This document shows positions 36,087-38,538 of a DNA stretch of 38,538 bases, one piece after another. The number at the start of each line of letters is the position of its first letter. Position 1 is the stretch's first letter. The position numbers and the translations under genes were made by a program. Under the pieces are notes generated by a model. That model searched no databases. It had not been told where the DNA came from and saw only the letters and a program-made list of their open reading frames with translations. This DNA is from Prochlorococcus sp. AG-347-E23 (lineage in GTDB: Bacteria; Cyanobacteriota; Cyanobacteriia; PCC-6307; Cyanobiaceae), in the NCBI GenBank assembly GCA_003281685.1, contig QCBH01000015.1, positions 1 to 38,538 of the forward strand, written 5' to 3'.

Positions 36087-36998
36087 TTATCTTGATTTGG
36101 TTAACTGTTTAATGTAAATCATATTTAAAGGGATCCTAAGTATCTCAAGTGCAAATCTATTTCTTCTTATATTTACAAGGAATTTTAATAAAGGAAGGAT
36201 TCTATCAACACTGATTAGTCCTCCAAAGCAAAGAATTTGCCAAAGTATATTATGAAGAGGAGTTAATTGAATCATTAATCTAACTCTTAAATTTGGATGT
36301 TTCTTATAAAACACTAAAGCCATTTTTGCTCTCTCTTTTTCTTGAGCTATTAATGAATCTATTTGTTCGCAATTAAATGGCGGATGCCAATGAAAACCTA
36401 CTGCATTTGGACATTTAATTAATTTTGTCCCAATTTTTTTTAATCTTTCTCCAAGTTCTAAATCCTCCCAACCGTAAAGACTAAAAGAAGTATCAAATAA
36501 TCCCACACTTAAAATCAATTCTTTTGATATCGCAACATTCCCAGTAGCAAAGTAAGCAAAAGAAGTGTCAATTATTTTATGTTTTTCACTCTGAGGATTT
36601 TGAAAATTAGATGTATTGACTACCGAGCCATAGGTAAAACATTTTTTATCATTTTTTCTCCAAGAAGCAAGTAATTTTTCTACGTGGCAATTTATAAAAT
36701 TATCTAAAACAATAAGATCACTATCAATGAATATAATAATTTCATATTTTGATTTAATTACTCCAAGATTTCTTCCAAGTGCAGGCCCTCCATGTTCTTG
36801 CTGAAATAGAATAACGTGTGGGAGATTAGCTTTGTTTTTATTTATCCATGAGGTTGTCCCATCAGTTGATCCATCATCAACTACTATTACTTCATAATTA
36901 CTGATATTTGTATTTAATTTTTGATTCTCAAGCGCAAAGAGACATTTCTCTAATATAGGTAATCTATTGTAAGTCGGTATAACAATACTTACATTCAT
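36087..36998 (-). CDS. Glycosyltransferase family 2
   Basis: A 303-residue inverting GT-A glycosyltransferase. VSIVIPTYNRLPILEKCL starts the nucleotide-sugar fold, and VIVVDDGSTDGT binds the nucleotide. IIFIDSDLIVLDNF carries the D-x-D-type metal motif, and YGWEDLELGERLKKIG is an acceptor-side E-D segment seen in GalNAc-transferase-like and polysaccharide enzymes. The C-terminus has an amphipathic or weakly hydrophobic segment (LHNILWQILCFGGL) that could touch the membrane. It may act in cell-surface polysaccharide or LPS synthesis; donor and acceptor cannot be read. It lies between the small basic gene and rpsB, with spacers on both sides. Confidence 0.9.
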   Translation of the reverse strand: MNVSIVIPTYNRLPILEKCLFALENQKLNTNISNYEVIVVDDGSTDGTTSWINKNKANLPHVILFQQEHGGPALGRNLGVIKSKYEIIIFIDSDLIVLDNFINCHVEKLLASWRKNDKKCFTYGSVVNTSNFQNPQSEKHKIIDTSFAYFATGNVAISKELILSVGLFDTSFSLYGWEDLELGERLKKIGTKLIKCPNAVGFHWHPPFNCEQIDSLIAQEKERAKMALVFYKKHPNLRVRLMIQLTPLHNILWQILCFGGLISVDRILPLLKFLVNIRRNRFALEILRIPLNMIYIKQLTKSR

Positions 36999-37059
36999 GA
37001 TAATGACTTAAATATGCATAATATATTGAACTCCAAAAGATAAAAATAAAAAATATTAC

Positions 37060-37209
37060 CTAATCAGCTGCACCGCCATTGTTTGCTGTACCTGCAACGT
37101 TTCCACCATCAGGTCTTCCATCAGTTCTTAATTTCCTTTTTTTGAATTTTCTAGCATAGGCTCGATTACGTTCCTGCTTTTCTTTTTTTAGATTCCTTCT
37201 CTTAGACAT
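37060..37209 (-). CDS. Small basic protein (49 residues), unknown
   Basis: Read directly, ATG at 37209 to TAG at 37060. The protein has a strongly basic N-terminal half (MSKRRNLKKEKQERNRAYAR, then KFKKRKLR) and a flexible Gly/Asn/Ala tail (GRPDGGNVAGTANNGGAAD). It therefore combines an RNA- or ribosome-binding-like helix with a disordered tail. Local GC is higher than in its neighbours (notably the codons for the tail), which supports real coding selection. It starts 18 bases after the devA-like stop on the same strand. I recall such a short basic protein as a conserved hypothetical in picocyanobacteria, but cannot check this. A role in nucleic acid or ribosome binding is inference from composition. 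Confidence 0.72.
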   Translation of the reverse strand: MSKRRNLKKEKQERNRAYARKFKKRKLRTDGRPDGGNVAGTANNGGAAD

Positions 37210-37227
37210 GAAATTTTTAACTTTTAA

Positions 37228-37956
37228 TTATAATAGCCCACTATGGGCACAGTATATTTTACCATCTTCCATATTTAATATCCTATCAGCCATATCAGAA
37301 ATTCTTGGATCATGCGTCACCATTAGTACAGAACAATTTTGCTCTTTTGCTAGCTTCCTTAAAAGGGTTACTATTTCTCTTCCTGTAACGCTATCTAAAG
37401 CAGAAGTAGGCTCATCAGCTAATAAAAGTTTTGGGTTAGCAGATAAAGCTCGAGCAATTGCTACTCTTTGTTTCTGCCCACCAGATAAATCATTTGGCAA
37501 CTTTTTATGATGTTCTTCTAATCCTACTGCTGACAACCAATTCCGTGCTATTTCACGTCTTTGCAAATATGTTAAATCTTTTATTAAATCAGCGCCCATC
37601 TGGACATTTTGTTCTGCTGTTAAACATCTTAGAAGATTGTGACCTTGAAAAATCATTCCAATACTTTTTCTAAGAATCTGACGAGTTTTCCTAGATGCTC
37701 CATTTAATTGATTATTTAATACAGTTAAATCTCCACTTTGACAGGTTCTCAAGGCACCAATTAATGTTAAAAGAGTAGTTTTACCACATCCAGAAGGTCC
37801 TTTTAAAAGAACCAACTCTCCCTTATCAATATTTAAATTAACGTCATTAAGAACTTGTTTTTTATTCTCATTTTTTCCATAAAAGTGACTCAAATTATTT
37901 ATTGAGACTGTTTTAAGGTTTTTAACGTTATTTTTTGATTTATTAGCTTTAACCAT
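37228..37956 (-). CDS. devA: DevA-type ABC exporter ATPase
   Basis: A 242-residue ATPase of the MacB/LolD/DevA class. Walker A is GPSGCGKTT (53-61), the Q-loop is IGMIFQGHNLLRCLTAEQNV, the signature is LSGGQKQRVAIARAL and Walker B is LLLADEPTSALD. The QGHNLL...LTA wording is typical of DevA in the cyanobacterial DevBCA exporters, which work with a membrane-fusion protein and TolC. It starts 13 bases after the devC-like permease on the same strand. A basic N-terminal extension of about 15 residues (KANKSKNNVKN) is unusual but harmless. The substrate is unknown. Confidence 0.91.
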   Translation of the reverse strand: MVKANKSKNNVKNLKTVSINNLSHFYGKNENKKQVLNDVNLNIDKGELVLLKGPSGCGKTTLLTLIGALRTCQSGDLTVLNNQLNGASRKTRQILRKSIGMIFQGHNLLRCLTAEQNVQMGADLIKDLTYLQRREIARNWLSAVGLEEHHKKLPNDLSGGQKQRVAIARALSANPKLLLADEPTSALDSVTGREIVTLLRKLAKEQNCSVLMVTHDPRISDMADRILNMEDGKIYCAHSGLL

Positions 37957-37969
37957 TTATCTTTAATTG

Positions 37970-38538
37970 TTAAAAAATTTCGGCAGGATCGGCGTCTACT
38001 AATTTACGCATCGCAACTGCGGCCGACCCCATACACATAACTAAAACTAATACAAAAATTAAAATAGTTTTATCTGCGTCCATTATTATTGGTAGTTTAG
38101 TAGAACTTCTTATAACTGAGTAAAGTATTTGCCCAGAGAAATAAGCAGGTAAATAACCAAACAATGCCAACAAAAACCCCTCTCTAGCTACAACAAAGAA
38201 AAGGGACTTAAGTCTATACCCCATTGCCAATAAGGTGGCGTACTCTGGGAGGTGATCTGTAACGTCACTATAAAGAATTTGATAAACGACCACACACCCT
38301 ACAACAAAACCCATCAAGGCTCCCAAACTAAATATAAAACCTATTGCAGTACTATTTTTCCAATAATTCTTTTCAAATTCTATAAATTGTTTTTTTGTAA
38401 GAACCCTAACATCATTTGGGAGTGAGTTATTTAATATCCTTGAAATCAATTCAGGATCAGATCCTTTTTTTAGCTTTACTAAACCAATTTCTATACTGCC
38501 AGGAGGATTAGCAGGAAAAAGTTTTAAGAAGGTTTCTC
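37970..38538 (-). CDS. devC: DevC-type ABC exporter permease, C-terminal part (5' end outside window)
   Basis: The minus-strand frame is open to the window edge, so the N-terminus is missing; 188 residues are visible. The edge segment ETFLKLFPANPPGSIEIGLV matches the end of the large periplasmic domain of DevC. It is followed by three membrane segments (IGFIFSLGALMGFVVGCVVV, FLLALFGYLPAYFSGQIL, ILIFVLVLVMCMGSAAVAM) and a short tail DADPAEIF, the FtsX/MacB-like permease C-terminus. A TTG codon at 38449 should not be taken as the start, because conserved sequence continues upstream. The devB fusion-protein gene is expected beyond the edge. Confidence 0.92.
   Translation of the reverse strand, partial: ETFLKLFPANPPGSIEIGLVKLKKGSDPELISRILNNSLPNDVRVLTKKQFIEFEKNYWKNSTAIGFIFSLGALMGFVVGCVVVYQILYSDVTDHLPEYATLLAMGYRLKSLFFVVAREGFLLALFGYLPAYFSGQILYSVIRSSTKLPIIMDADKTILIFVLVLVMCMGSAAVAMRKLVDADPAEIF

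Noticed and set aside
37208..37510. 100-residue plus-strand frame opposite devA
   Set aside because: It is antisense to the signature and Walker B part of the ATPase, whose conservation explains the open frame.

Overview
The window is chromosomal DNA of a small-genome, very AT-rich marine picocyanobacterium, most likely a high-light Prochlorococcus. The evidence is the low GC, dense packing with short spacers, and oxygenic-phototroph genes (chlP, ccsA, a glpX-type FBPase/SBPase, ferredoxin sulfite reductase). A proteobacterial-type phosphoribulokinase and a plastid-like class I aldolase beside a class II aldolase also fit. No rRNA, tRNA, CRISPR array, insertion sequence or phage gene was seen, and no gene-free stretch exceeds 300 bases.

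Layout. 1-6382 (+): the 3' end of leuB, prk, accD, a small exported protein, a Gfo/Idh/MocA oxidoreductase, class I aldolase and class II aldolase, closed by a strong hairpin terminator. 6433-9250 (-): pentapeptide lumen-type protein, COG0523 metal GTPase, a 54-residue DnaJ-type zinc-ribbon protein, purS, purQ. 9314-11948 (+): a degenerate UPRTase-like protein, a small membrane/coiled-coil protein, ilvD. 11970-18920 (-): glpX, hemA, glgC, gnd, pgl, a CIA30-family protein and a small unknown. rpe (+) diverges from glpX across a spacer with a perfect 13-bp inverted repeat. 19888-24768 (-): an M15 carboxypeptidase, typA, DUF309, an LptB-like ATPase, ccsA. chlP (+) and glyS (-) converge with overlapping ends. 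sir (+) follows, then a long minus run: devC (partial)-devA, a 49-residue basic protein, a GT2 glycosyltransferase, rpsB-tsf, an unknown 384-residue protein, recG, and a VanX-like dipeptidase.

The genes work together mainly in central carbon flow. PRK, both aldolases, GlpX and Rpe serve the Calvin cycle, Gnd and Pgl serve the oxidative pentose phosphate route, and GlgC directs carbon into glycogen. Around these sit tetrapyrrole and chlorophyll supply (hemA, chlP), sulfur assimilation (sir), branched-chain amino acids (leuB, ilvD), purines (purS, purQ), lipids (accD) and translation (rpsB, tsf, typA, glyS).

Most of the window is ordinary core genome. The strongest unexplained structure is a crossing pair of perfect complementary segments (8 and 9 bp) just upstream of rpsB, which fits an H-type pseudoknot leader behind an extended -10 promoter. 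Other items worth checking are the 13-bp inverted repeat between glpX and rpe, the small zinc-ribbon gene next to the COG0523 GTPase, the adjacent non-homologous aldolases, the class I PRK without redox cysteines, and several lineage-type small proteins.
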